Shown: piece by piece, positions 44,560-56,024 of the stretch
How positions within the stretch are numbered: the first letter of the stretch is position 1
Layout of the letters: each line of letters opens with the position of its first letter
Assembly (NCBI RefSeq): GCF_001659605.2
Contig: NC_035170.2
Coordinates: 19,046,948 to 19,110,947 of the forward strand
Source of the DNA: Manihot esculenta
Lineage: Eukaryota; Streptophyta; Magnoliopsida; Malpighiales; Euphorbiaceae
Direction of reading: 5' to 3'
DNA length: 64,000 nucleotides
Position numbers and translations under genes: made by a program
The notes under the pieces: generated by a model
Seen by the model: the letters and a program-made list of their open reading frames with translations, nothing else
Database searches by the model: none
What the model was told of the DNA's origin: nothing

Positions 44560-46981
44560 TGTAATACCCGGCTAGAATCCGGCATCGGGATTCCTGCCTT
44601 CCGGCGGAATCTAGGGTGTTGGATCTCTCTAGAAGGGGTAAAATGTGTCTTCTAAAATGTTTTTCACATGATTTCATGGTTTTAAATGGAAAAGAATTTA
44701 GTTTTGAAAAGAAAAAGACCAAGGAGGCAATTGCCAGGTTCGGCCGCCGAAAGTGAAGTTCGGCCGCCGAACATGGGAAGGCTTCGGGAGCGCCTTTGGC
44801 CTCCGAAAGTCTTGTTTGAACGAGCCAAGGTTCGGCCGCCGAAAGTCAAGTTCGGCCGCCGAACATGCATGAGTTTAGGGGGCACGTTAGGCTGCCGAAG
44901 GTCTTCGACCAGGCCACCTATAAAGGGCCCTCAGATCGGAAAAGGGCGAGTTTTCTCCCCATTCTCGAGCTCAGGTGAGTTTATGCCTTCCTTTGGTCGT
45001 TTTCGTGTTTTCTCTACCCATCTCTCAAGTTTTTCATGATTTCTACCCTTGTGTTTGAAGATTTAAAGCTTAAAAGGAGTTTTGGGAGCTTGGAGCTTTT
45101 GGAGCTTGGATCCTCCACACCTCCGAGTTAGGGGTCACACCACCCTCGATCTTCAAGAGGTAAGTGTAGATCCTTGTTTCCCTAGTGTTTTTATGAAGTT
45201 TTTGATGGTTGAGTATGAGTAGATATGCATGTTTAGGTATATGTGGGTTTTATACCCAATGTATGTTATGTGATGTTTGTGTTGAAGAGTTTATGTTATT
45301 TTATGCTCCTTTATGCTTGTGGGAGTGAGTATGCATGTTTGGGAGAGAGTATGTAAGGATTTGGGGTGTTTTGAGTTCGGTTTTTGGCTTGGCAGAATCG
45401 GACCTGTCGTCCAGAGGGGACCAGGTTCGGCCGCCGAAAGGAGTTTCGGCCGCCGAACCTGCATGGGAGGCAGTCTTTAGGCTGCCGAATGTGCCCCCGA
45501 AGGAGGGACTTTCGTTTCTGTCCTAGGGTTTCGGCCGCCGAACCTGCCGCCGAACCTACCCGAGTTTCGTCTCTGGAAGGGACTTTCGGCCGCCGAAGGT
45601 GCCGCCGAAAGTGCCCTGTCCAGCCGTTTCTTGGGTGTTTTCCATGCATGCTTAAGTGATGTTTAGAGGGGTTTTTGGGGAGTTGTTTATGAGTTGTTAG
45701 AAGGTGTTTGGCACCTCATTCGAGTCCACCTGTGTAGGATCGGACCCGAGAGACCGAGGAGGCCAGTAGTGCTAGCAGTTGCAGAGTCAGTCAACGTCTG
45801 CCAGGAGGTGAGTAGAACTAAACCTAATCTTTTATGCACAAAATCTAATGCCTAAAGCATGTTCATGCATCATGATTATATGTAGTAGGTTGATTGCACT
45901 AGTTTCACGAATATGACGCATTGCATTATTTGATGTTGATGGAGGAAGGGTGGACCGAGGCGACTTCAATAGCCCATATCTGTCACGAGTCTTGTCTTAG
46001 TCCTTTGAGAGCCGGACAAGTACATGTAGGAAAGTCCATGTGAGCTCTCTGTGGACCAGACACCATGTCATGTATGTTACAGGCCTTTGTGAGCTCCTAT
46101 GGGGGAGCCGGGCACCGACAGAGGGATTTTTGATGTCATGTCCATCCTCTGAGAGGAAAGATGCATGCAAAAAGTCAGACTCTCAGAAACCAGGGTCCGT
46201 GGGGAATACATCTTGCATAAGCCCCCGAGACGGACAAGATTATGTGAATTCTCTGTGTTATGACGCATTTCATGAAAGCATGAATAAGAATAAGTTAAAT
46301 GAATAATAATATACCTAAAAATGGAGGAATTAAAGCAAATGTTTTTAGTTTAAAATGAACTGTTTTCTCTGTTTCTACTCACTGGGCTTTTAGCTCACCC
46401 CTTTCCCCTAACCCCAGTGTTGCAGGTTTAAGTCAGAGCTCAGAAGCCAGCAGGGTAAAGATTAAGAGACGTGTGTTTTATGTGATACTTTATGTTTATG
46501 TATCAGTTTAGTAGTTTTAGAAGTGGACATGTAACATAAGTTGATGTAATGTAATTTGAGATAATGTATGTAGCTGATTGTAGAGTTAATGTTTATGGAT
46601 TAGCGTGTGCTTGGCCCTATCGACTGGTTAGTCCCTGTTAATGCATGGTTATGTCTATGTTATATGTTGAGTTGAGAACCAAACTTGAGGCATGTAATGT
46701 TACCCCATTGGAGTATATGATGAGGACTCCAGTGGAGGTTTTATGATTTTATGATGTATGTTTCATGTCAGGATACATGCACAGGTCAGGTTTGGGTTCA
46801 TCAGATGTTCAGTTTTCATGTTTTTTTTATGGTTAAGTTTTAATCATGTATGGGTTTTGACCAGGTAATAGTATGTATGTTTGGCTTGCTACGGGTCCCG
46901 GCGGCCTTAAGCCGATCTGGATCCTAGCGCCGGTGGCGGTTCGGGCCGTTACAGAGGGGTATCGGTTTCCGGGTCGTTACA
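44560..46981 (+). repeat. Tek-E 3' LTR
   Basis: Constant offset of 4598 from the 5' LTR over 2422 bp, with no indel and no substitution noticed. Confidence 0.96.
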
Positions 46982-46986
46982 AGGAC

Positions 46987-47429
46987 GTTCCCTAATTGAT
47001 TTAATCATAAGGAGAGACATGGTGGTGAGAAGCGTTTTCCATCTCCATAACTAATCTATTGAATCAACCAAAAGAACATAAGTTTCAATGATCAATCTAA
47101 ACAACCAAAGTGGATCCATCTCTTCAACTAGACCTTTCTCATATTTGATTTCATCTTATTTTTATTATTCTCTTATTTAATTGCTTTCAGTAGTTGTTAA
47201 ATCAAATCAATCTCAAAACCCCCTATTTTACTTTTATTGCACTTTCTTTTTATTCCGCTTTCAGTTACTTACTTTCAGTTGTATTTTCAGTTAATTCTCT
47301 TGGTCTCGTTGAGAAAAATAGATAAGTTTCCAATTTTCTGTGGATTCGATTCTTTACCACTATCTGCAGTAGTAATATTGTTGATAACCGGAAAGGTTAT
47401 TTTTGACCGGCTTTGACAACCGCGAGTCA
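46987..47429 (+). repeat. Athila 5' LTR, right part
   Basis: Continues the LTR after Tek-E and its second AGGAC (46982-46986); ends GCGAGTCA at 47429. Matches about 54029-54473. Confidence 0.93.
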
Positions 47430-47434
47430 AAAAT

Positions 47435-47452
47435 TGGCGCCGTTGCCGGGGA
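47435..47452 (+). other. Athila primer binding site (Asp tRNA)
   Basis: TGGCGCCGTTGCCGGGGA, 5 bp after the LTR end, complementary to the 3' end of plant Asp tRNA. This is the usual Athila primer. Confidence 0.92.
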
Positions 47453-47480
47453 ATTGTTCTAACTTGTTTATTTTTCTTTC

Positions 47481-50203
47481 ATGACCAGATTTGAACGTAG
47501 GGATACTCTGCCTTACGGTCCGGAGATTGAACGCACTCTCAGAAGACTAGGAAAGCAAGCAGTTCCACTGAAGGAGCTCCCAATGCAGCTGAAGAGCCAC
47601 CTTGCACAGAACCTTCTACAACACATTCAGCCGCCGAACTTCATCAACATTCGGCTGCCGAACCTTCCCTTCTCCAGCCACCGCACTTCGCACCAATAGC
47701 TGAACCTGATGCACAAGCTGCTGCCGATAATGGACATGCTGTCCATGACCAAATAATTCAAGAAAATCCAGCCATGAGAGCCCTAATGCCAAGAGAAAGA
47801 ACCATGAGAGAATTGGCAACACCTGTAGGCGATCAAGCACCACTTTGCATCACCTATCCACCTCTGACAATTCCCTTTGAACTGAAAACAGGTTTGATCC
47901 ATCTTCTCCCTAAATTTAGAAGTTTGCAAAATGAAAATCCACACAAGCACTTGCAAGAGTTTAATATTGTCTGTTCATCTATGAGACCTCAAGGTATTTC
48001 TGAAGATCATGTTAAGTTAAGAGCTTTTCCTTTTTCATTAGATGACTATGCTAAGGATTGGTTATTTTATTTGCCACCTAGATCTATCACTTCTTGGGAT
48101 GATATGGTTATAACTTTTTTGAACAAATATTTCCCAACATCTAAAGCCATTGGCATAATAAGAGAAATCACTAGCATAAGACAGAAACCAACTGAGAATT
48201 TATATGATTATTGGGAAAGGTTTGAAAGACTGTGTACAGGTTGTCCACAACATGATATGTTAGATAAGTCCTTCATAGAGTTCTTCTATAGAAGATTGCT
48301 CTCATCAGAAAGGAAGTTCATTGATATAGCTTGTGGAGGATCTATTGCAGACAAGACACCTAGAGAGATGAGAGAGTTGATCTCTACACTTGCAGCCTCA
48401 TCTAGGCAATATGGAGAAGAAAAGCAACTGCAGAGAGGAGTAAATGAGGTAAGTTCACTTGCCACTTCTTCTCAGATTTCTGAACTGACATCTGTTATGA
48501 AAGATTTTGCTATAGGACTGGTTCAACAGATTCAAGCATCCCAGCCGCCTAGGCCATGTGGGATCTGTGCATATGTAGGACACCCAACTGATCAGTGTCC
48601 TACACTCCAAGAAGGCAACCATCAAGTGAATGCCATTGGAGGATACAACAGCCAGGTAAGGCATGATCCATACTCTAACACTTACAATCCAGGTTGGAGA
48701 GATCACCCCAATTTCAGCTATGGAAGGGCCAACAACAATCAGAATTATCAGAACTATCAAAGGAACCAAGCCCAACCAGCACCTCCAAATCCCAACCAAC
48801 ACCTTGAAAAGATGATGGAGTCCATGGCAAGTGCTATACAAAGCCTCAATCAGTGCATAGACCAACTGATCGCATCCAGGAGCAATTTTGAAACCCAAGG
48901 TAAGCTCCCTTCTCAAACTGAAACTAATCCCAGACAGAATGTGAGTGCCATTACCTTGAGAAGTGGCAAAGAACTTCAAAATGCTAGTTATGAGCAAGAG
49001 AAGCAAGTTGCGCAAGAACCAATTGATTTAGAAGCCTCTCCAGCGCATTCTGAAGAGCCAGCTGCGCAAAGGCAAGCCTCTGCAGAGCCTCCAGCGCAAT
49101 CTGAAGCCAATCCTGCGCACAAAGCTAATCAAAAGGTACGTTTTCACATTCCACCTTTTCCAAAGAGATTTGAAAGAACACAAAAAGAAAAGGAAGAAAA
49201 GGAGATCCTTGAGACTTTCAGAAAGGTGGAAATCAATATACCTCTGCTAGATGCTGTCAAGCAGATTCCCAGGTACGCAAAATTTCTGAAAGAGTTGTGT
49301 ACCAACAGAAGAAAGCTTGCTGAGAGAGAGAAAGTAAGTGTAGGTGAAGTTGTTACTGCTGTTATTAAAAGAGAGCTCCCTACTAAATGCAAAGATAAAG
49401 GTATATTTGCGATTTCTTGCAAAATAGGGAATGTTGGAATAAAGAAAGCTATGTGTGATCTTGGTGCATTTATAAATGTTATGCCTCTTTCTATCTATAG
49501 ATCTCTGAATGCATGTGCACTGAAAGACACACGAGTTATGATTCAATTAGCTGATAGATCTGTGGGATATCCCATAGGTGTTCTAGAAGATGTGTTAGTT
49601 CAAGTAGATGAACTTGTCTTTCCTGCAGATTTTTATGTGATTGATACTAAGGAAGATAGTTGCAATACTAGTTCTGACATCCTTCTTGGACATCCTTTCT
49701 TAAGTACTGCTAGGACTAAGATTGATGTACGTGATGGTACTTTGACTATGGAGTTTGAAGGGGAAGTCATTAAATTTAATGTCTATGATGCTATGAAATA
49801 TCCATATGATATGTCCCCTGTTTATGGTCTTGATATTATTGACTGCTTGAGCCAGGAAATATTTGATGAGAATCAAGATTGTATTCTGAACAATGATTTT
49901 TGCAGGAATGAAAGCCAGAAAGAGCCACAACTAAAAGAGACTGTCTGTAGCATCCAACAGATAGTCTGCAGTCAAGCGCAAAATGAAGGAAACTCTGTTG
50001 CACCACTTCAGGAAGGACTTTCACAGACTGAAGCCATGACCTTTCGGCCACCGAACTCCACCATCTTTCGGCCGCCGAACCTTTCACCTCAGCCCCCATC
50101 GCAGACTGAAACCATCTTCAGCACAACTCTTCATCCTCCAGCCCAGGCAAGCTCTTCCAGTCCGCCTTTTGCAGTCAGATCTTGGGCAGAAGGAGACTTC
50201 TGA
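47481..50203 (+). CDS. Athila Gag-protease with a frameshift near the N-terminus
   Basis: The conserved Gag start ([10 protein letters not shown]) is in the frame beginning at 47481. The body is in another frame that is open from before 47560 to 50203, with its first Met at 47774 (809 codons). A frameshift near 47545-47555 therefore splits the gene. Numbered from 47774: Athila gag core about 30-220 ([40 protein letters not shown]), zinc knuckle C262/C265/H270/C275, and aspartic protease with [18 protein letters not shown] (D562) and [18 protein letters not shown]. After PR the frame runs into a Pro/Ser/Gln-rich tail containing two TTCGGC palindromes and stops, instead of entering RT. The product could assemble particles only if the frameshift is bypassed. 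Confidence 0.82.
47626..47666 (+). repeat. Palindrome module, copy 1, in Athila gag
   Basis: Two TTCGGC-type 13-mers (47626-47638 and 47650-47662) start 24 bp apart. The 40-bp unit recurs at 50043-50083 with about seven differences. Confidence 0.8.
50043..50083 (+). repeat. Palindrome module, copy 2, near the Athila PR-IN junction
   Basis: 13-mers at 50043-50055 and 50067-50079, again 24 bp apart. It lies in a different codon phase from copy 1 relative to the gag frame. Confidence 0.8.
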
Positions 50204-51599
50204 AACCATTTCTGCGCAGACATCTTTGCAACACCTTTTAGAATCTGAAGAATGTAAGAATGGACTCCTTGAACAAATCTTCCTTGCCCAATCTGATGAA
50301 CCATGGTACGCAGACATGGTGAACTACCTAGCCACAGATAACTTGCCTTCTGACATGCCAAAGCACACCAAGGACAAGATAAAGAAAGATGCCAAATACT
50401 ATGTTTGGGATGAGCCATATCTGTGGAAGCATTGTGCTGACCAAATGATAAGGAGATGTATTCCAGACCAAGAAATAGCTTCTGTGCTTACTTTTTGTCA
50501 TTCATATAGTTGTGGTGGACACTTTAGTCCAAGAAAGACTGCTCATAAGATACTTAAAAGTGGCCTATTTTGGCCCACTATTTTTAGAGATGCCTTTCTG
50601 TTTTGCAGATCATGTGCTAGGTGCCAACAAACAAGAAATTTGAGCAATATAAATCAAATGCCACAGAAACCCATCATAGTCTGTGAGGTATTTGATGTTT
50701 GGGGCATAGACTTCATGGGCCCATTACCACCATCCTTTGGGTACACCTACATCATCTTTGCAGTGGATTATGTATCCAAGTGGGTGGAAGCTAGGGCAAC
50801 AAAAACTGATGATGCAAAGGCAGTAGTTGACTTTGTGAAGACCAACATCTTTGCCAGACATGGAGTACCTAAAGCGATCATCAGTGATAGAGGGACCCAT
50901 TTTTGCAATAAGGTGGTGGAAAGCCTTCTCAGAAAGCACAATGTCATACATAGGACATCCACAGCCTATCACCCTCAGACAAATGGGCAAGCTGAAGTGT
51001 CCAATAGAGAAATCAAGGCCATCCTTGAAAAGACAGTGTCTCCCAACCGAAAGGATTGGAGTGCAAGATTAGAAGATACTTTATGGGCCTACAGAATAGC
51101 TTACAAGACTCCCATAGGTATGTCTCCTTACAGATTGGTCTATGGAAAAGCTTGTCACCTTCCAGTTGAGCTTGAACACAAGACATATTGGGCTGTAAAG
51201 AGTTGCAATATGGACCTTAAGGAAGCTGGCCACCATCGCAAATTACAATTGCAAGAGCTAGAAGAGATAAGAAGAGATGCATATTAGACTTCTTGGAACT
51301 ACAAAGCAAAAACCAAATCCTCCCATGATAGTCAGATTTCAAGAAAACAATTTGAGGTTGGTGATAAAGTCTTACTCTTTGACTCTCGTTTGAAATTATT
51401 TCCAGGAAAGCTACGGTCTAGATGGATTGGACCATTCATTGTAGAGCATGTTTACCCCCATGGAGCTGTAAACATCAAAAGCATAGAGACTGAAAAGATC
51501 TTCAAGGTGAATGGGCATCGACTGAAACCATATTACGAAGGATTCGCAGTGCAAGTAGTGGAAGAAATTCCACTACAGCATCCATCTCAGTCAGCTTAA
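50169..51599 (+). pseudogene. Athila integrase with an in-frame stop; RT and RNase H missing upstream
   Basis: The open frame 50169-51287 starts in the RNase H-integrase spacer ([20 protein letters not shown]). It has an H..H/C..C zinc finger (C149/C152 region CARCQQTRN) and the integrase triad D181 (GIDFMG), D240 (ISDRGTHF) and E276 ([12 protein letters not shown]), with the usual 35-residue spacing. A TAG at 51285-51287 falls where related elements have Glu (RRDAY-E-NS). The same frame continues to 51599 with [20 protein letters not shown], the C-terminal domain. The frame overlaps the end of gag-PR in a different phase. The whole RT and RNase H have been deleted between about 49900 and 50230. 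Confidence 0.85.
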
Positions 51600-52662
51600 G
51601 GGATCGCACCATGCACCTTACACCCCAGGGGAGTACTCAGTTTCCTTTGTTATTTTATATTTCTTATACATTGAGGATAATGCATGATTTAGGTGTGGGG
51701 GTGCATATCTCTTCTTCCTTCTCCTCCCCTTTCTCTTCTTCTTTTTCTTTCAATTTGCGCAAAAATTTTTTTCTTTTCTTTCAGTTTGCATTTAGCTTGC
51801 ATTTTCCCTCCCTTTCAGTTTCATTTTTGTGTTAGCCTTAATCTGAATAGCCACAGTTGATTTTTTTTTTTTTAGTTTTTGCTTTCAATAACACACACAA
51901 CCACAACCTTCTTCTTTTTCTTTTGCTCTACTCAAACTGATGAACTATGTTGGATGAGCTTTTCTTTTCATGACCCCATTGATGTAATGATTCTTTAAAC
52001 TTATGTTGAATCAATTGCAGTGAGTTATATTCATGTTTGAGAATTACCTTTTGAATTGAATCTTTGAGCTTGCCATGGTGAAAAATGTATTGATGACACT
52101 CATTAGAGAGAATGAATTGAAAATTGTGTGAATGAACTTAACATGACTTGATTTAGCAATTGGTGTTGATTTGTCCAATGCATTGATTAAAGAAATTCAG
52201 CAAAGGCTTAGAATTCATAAGCACAATTGAAAACTGTTCCAATAGTTGAAAGACTATGAACAGAGCTAGTAGCCACTTGGACATGTGACCAACTGAGTAA
52301 CTGGGGGTGGGTATCATCAATATGTGCCTTCACGTCAAAAGGTTGGTGACTTTTTCAAGCAAGATTAATGTGCAAAAGGCTGAATAAAGTACTTCAAGGT
52401 AAGGGTAAATCACTCTGAAAGCTAGAAAAAGTCTTAACTGAACAATAACATGTGCATGTGTAATCTCTCTCTTGAGGAAAACAAATCCTAGCCATGGTAA
52501 GTAAAGGAAAACAAGGAAAGAAGGTGAGTAATCTTCATGCATATATTCTTCACTGCAATGATTCAAAATAGGTGTCTTGAGTAAGAGCTTAAGTGGAAAT
52601 AAGGATCAAGTAGCAAATAAGACTTATTTGACTATGTTTGTTTGCTTGAGGACAATCAAAAA
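51600..52662 (+). other. Athila 3' untranslated region, no env-like frame
   Basis: About 1 kb between integrase and 3' LTR. Pyrimidine-rich at 51705-51905, otherwise mixed. It holds a second polypurine-tract-like motif (TTTAGGTGTGGGGGTGC, 51689-51705). No env-like open frame, signal peptide or transmembrane run was found, although some Athila elements carry one. Confidence 0.6.
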
Positions 52663-52680
52663 GTTAGGTGTGGGGGTATT
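52663..52680 (+). other. Athila polypurine tract
   Basis: GTTAGGTGTGGGGGTATT immediately before the 3' LTR at 52681. Confidence 0.88.
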
Positions 52681-54473
52681 TGATAGAGCATATTTTAGTC
52701 CATATTATCATAATCTTATTGATGTTTATTTATACCTTTTCTACCTAATTTTATGGTTTTAATCATGTTTTGCAGATATTAGGTGTAAAGAGACAATCTG
52801 GAGAAAATGCTCTTAAAACTGCCAAAAAATGCCAAATATGGAAAGTGCCAAAAAGGAAAGTTTTCAAATAAGGAAAGTTTTCAGAAAAGGAAAGTCTTCA
52901 AATAAGGAAAGTGTAGAGGCAAAAGCAAATAAGGAAAGCTCAGTCAGAAGATTATTTGAAATTCAAAATGCAGATCTTTCTTTCCTTATTCAAAGATGAG
53001 CACACACTGTAGCAGCCAAATCTTCCTATTTAGGCAGCAAGATTTCAAGGAGATGCACTTGCCTCTTCCACATTCAGCATTCAAAATTCAAACGAAGGCT
53101 CCACCTAAAAAGGAAAGACTAGACAGATATCTTTTCACTTCTGCACATTAATGACTGCACGCTCTCCTTCCTCTTCTGCAGTCCATGCGCACGCCACTTG
53201 CCTCCTGAAGCCAAGGCGCGCGCCCTTCCTCTTTTGAAAGCCTTGGGACGTGCCTCTTTCCTTTTGAAGCTCAAGCCATGCATCCTTCCTCTTCTAAAAG
53301 CATTAATGCACGATTCTTTCCTCTTCTGAAGACAAGCCGCACGTCTCCTTCCCTCTGGTGAGCTTGCAACGCGATACTTTCCTCTTTTGCAACAACTTGG
53401 GCAGCAAGTTGTACATGGACAACATCTTGGGCAGCCTCTTCACTAATTAGGAGACAAGGGAGACCTAGGGCAGCATCTAATCCTATTTAAAGAGAGCACA
53501 AGGCCAGCCGCACAACTCTTCTACCTCTCTCCATGTTTTTGCAACTCCTTTGGCACAAGACTCTCATCCGGCTCCATCTTCTTCTTCTTTTCTTTTTATT
53601 TTTGGTTTTGTTTCAGCCATGAGTGGCTGAAACCTTTTATCTAGTTGAGGATTGGTTAAAACTAAGGTTATTTTATGGGTTGTGAGATCTAAACACACAT
53701 TGTTTGTCTTTTGGTTATTCAATATTCATACAGTTCATGCTTGAAATCTATTATTATTTTGTTGTTTTGATCAAATTGGCCTCTTGATTCTTGATTGCAA
53801 GGTAATTAATTGTTGGTTTGGATAATTTTTAGTCCATAATTGCTGAAATTATTCAAACATAAGAACACTTGGTGTAATAACTAAGGAATTATATGATCTA
53901 GCAACATCTCATGCGTTTGAGTAGTTAGGATTGGATCTCTCTCTTTCTTCATGCAATTAACAATTGTTTTGATGCCTAAGGCCCAAGGACGTTCCTTGGC
54001 AATTTGTTAATTAGTAATTAATTAGAGGATGTTCCCTAATTGATTTAATCATAAGGAGAGACATGGTAGTGAGAAGTGTTTTCCATCTCCATAACTAATC
54101 TATTGAATCAACCAAAAGAACATAAGTTTCAATGATCAATCTAAACAACCAAAGTGGATCCATCTCTTCAACTAGACCTTTCTCATATTTGATTTTATCT
54201 TATTTTTATTATTCTCTTATTTAATTGCTTTCAGTAGTTGTTAAATCAAATCAATCTCAAAACCCCCCATTTTACTTTTATTGCACTTTCTTTTTATTCC
54301 GCTTTCAGTTACTTGCTTTCAGTTGTGTTTTCAGTTAATTCTCTTGGTCTCATTGAGAAAAATAGATAAGTTTCCAATTCTCTGTGGATTCAATCCTTTA
54401 CCACTATTTGCAGTAGTAATATTGTTGATAACCGGAAAGGTTATTTTTGACCGGCTTCGACAACCGCAAGTCA
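52681..54473 (+). repeat. Athila 3' LTR
   Basis: 1793 bp, TGATAGAGC...CGCAAGTCA, followed by TTAAG (54474-54478). Differs from the 5' LTR by several dozen substitutions and a few short indels, including a 7-bp unit near 53078. Confidence 0.94.
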
Positions 54474-54478
54474 TTAAG

Positions 54479-55814
54479 TTAGCACGTGCGTAAAGTAGGC
54501 ACGTCAAGCTAGTACGTGCATAATGTGGCTGCAAGGCTAGCATGTCAATCCCTTTTAGGTCATATTCAGATTTAGATTTGTTTCTACATGAGATTGTGTT
54601 ATATTTTCAAGTGTTTTATGGACAAAATTAGACTAACCTTTCTTCATGAACTTTGTATATTTATGTCTTAGCTTTCTAACAAGATATATTACATTTAATT
54701 CTAACCTTTCTAAATTAAGTTATGAATTTTTTTTTGCAAATGACCCAATCAGGTACTAACCAGTACAGTTTTGGTATCTGTTTTTTAGGCTAATAAAACA
54801 TATCTTATGAATACATTTTCGTACAGATTCAAGCTTAAGTTTCTTCTACACATTTTTAGTTATACTTCTCATGTTTTATTGGAAACTGGTCTTAATTTTA
54901 GTACATGTTAGGCTTAATTTTAATAATTATACAATAAGTTATGAAGTTATCAACATAGGCTGCCTTATTGAAACATATTCTGCCAGTTTTACATTCTTAG
55001 CTCCCATACTGTATTTTTTTGCTTTAAACCTTCTAAACATCATTTCAACTTTCATATTAGATATCCATACAATCAAAGAAATAATTTCAGCAATCAAAAC
55101 CAATCCCTAATTTTACATGTTCATGAGAAAATCAAAAGAAAATAGAAATTTCACAAACACCAAACCTTTTGCATAATTCTTTTCAAAAACTTTAGGGACA
55201 CCTTGTTTATTCTTTTTCCTTGCCTTTGTCCTTTGATGTACCTTCCTCCTTTTGAATTTGTTCTTTACAAAGAATAAGAAAAATAAGAGTTTTAATTCAT
55301 TTAACAACATAAAATTGATTGAAAATATGGAAAACATGTTTACCTAACCTAGTTTTCAATTTCTATCACTTACTACTTAAGCACCTAAAATTTTCTCTTT
55401 CTTTCCTCTTTTTCTATGGTTCCTTTACTGGTTATTTTACTTAGAAAAGGATTTGATGGAATGGAGATCTTTTCTTCATAGAGAAATAAGGTGAAAATGA
55501 AAGAAAAGAAGAAAAACTAATTGTCTTTTCTTTTAGTGTAGGTTCGACTAATATGAAGGAAATGGAAGACCACTTTTTTTTTTGCTTAGTCATTTATTCC
55601 TTATACATTTAGGTGCACATGGAGGGCCTAAGTGAAGAGGTGGAAAAAATAGAGGACCAAACTTAAAATTTACTTTTAAACTTTCTATATTCATAATTTA
55701 ATCAACTAAACTTTTTCCCATATTTCAATTTAGTTTTTAAACTTTCAATATTTATAGATTGACCTACTAAACTTACACTTTTTAACATTTAGAAGTTAAT
55801 TTTATTTAGGTAAA
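54479..55814. other. AT-rich spacer, no gene seen
   Basis: Continuation of the host sequence interrupted by the Athila element at 38604. It starts with a CACGTGC-like direct repeat (GCACGTGCGTAAAG, GTACGTGCATAATG near 54480-54530), then AT-rich DNA. The open frames 54871-55110 and 55113-55337 show only composition-driven Phe/Leu/Lys runs. Near 55660-55800, 'aaactttctatattcataattt' and 'aaactttcaatatttatagatt' form a loose direct repeat. Confidence 0.5.
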
Positions 55815-56024
55815 TGTAACGACCCGGTGACCGGACCGCTACCGGCGCTAGGATCCAGATCGGCTTAAGGCCGCCGGGACCCGTAGCAAGCCTACTATGC
55901 ATTCTGTAAACCTGGTAAATCCCATACATGATCAACAATTTTCATAAAAAATTGAAACTTTACATCTACCAAGTTTCACCTGTGCATACACACTATCTCT
56001 ATAAACATAAAACCCCATACTAGA
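55815..56024 (-). repeat. Tek-I LTR fragment (outermost layer of the right nest)
   Basis: Starts TGTAACGACCCGGTGACCGG and contains the conserved TTAAGGCCGCCGGGACCCGTAG block of Tek LTR 3' ends. Minus orientation. It breaks at 56025, where Tek-F begins; the remainder should lie beyond the right edge. Candidate target copy on this side: GTAAA (55810-55814). Confidence 0.85.

Larger units (their letters stand above)
39962..46981 (+). mobile_element. Tek-E: gag-only non-autonomous Ty3/gypsy element with apparently identical LTRs
   Basis: LTRs 39962-42383 and 44560-46981 are both 2422 bp, and I could find no difference between them by eye. AGGAC is duplicated at 39957-39961 and 46982-46986. The 2176-bp interior has Met primer site, a short gag-derived frame, fossil PR/RT shared with Tek-A, and a polypurine tract. 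It encodes no RT, RNase H or integrase. The layout fits the published TR-GAG class (terminal repeats with a GAG domain only). It is the youngest insertion in the window and must have been moved by enzymes supplied in trans. Confidence 0.95.
38604..54473 (+). mobile_element. Athila-type Ty3/gypsy element, RT/RNase H deleted, hosting Tek-E
   Basis: The LTRs are 38604-39961 plus 46987-47429 (1801 bp after removing Tek-E) and 52681-54473 (1793 bp). TTAAG is duplicated at 38599-38603 and 54474-54478. The Asp-tRNA primer site, the [14 protein letters not shown] gag knuckle and TTAGGTGTGGGGGT polypurine tract are Athila traits. Several dozen differences separate the LTRs (about 2%), so this copy is older than the Tek elements. 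Gag-PR is followed directly by integrase; RT and RNase H are absent, and no env-like frame is seen. Confidence 0.93.

Noticed and set aside
38604..54473. Env-like gene in the Athila element (endogenous-retrovirus-like)
   Set aside because: The 51600-52662 region has no open frame with signal peptide or membrane segment.
55113..55337. Possible Lys/Phe-rich small protein gene on the minus strand
   Set aside because: AT-driven composition, no motif, no promoter or neighbouring support.
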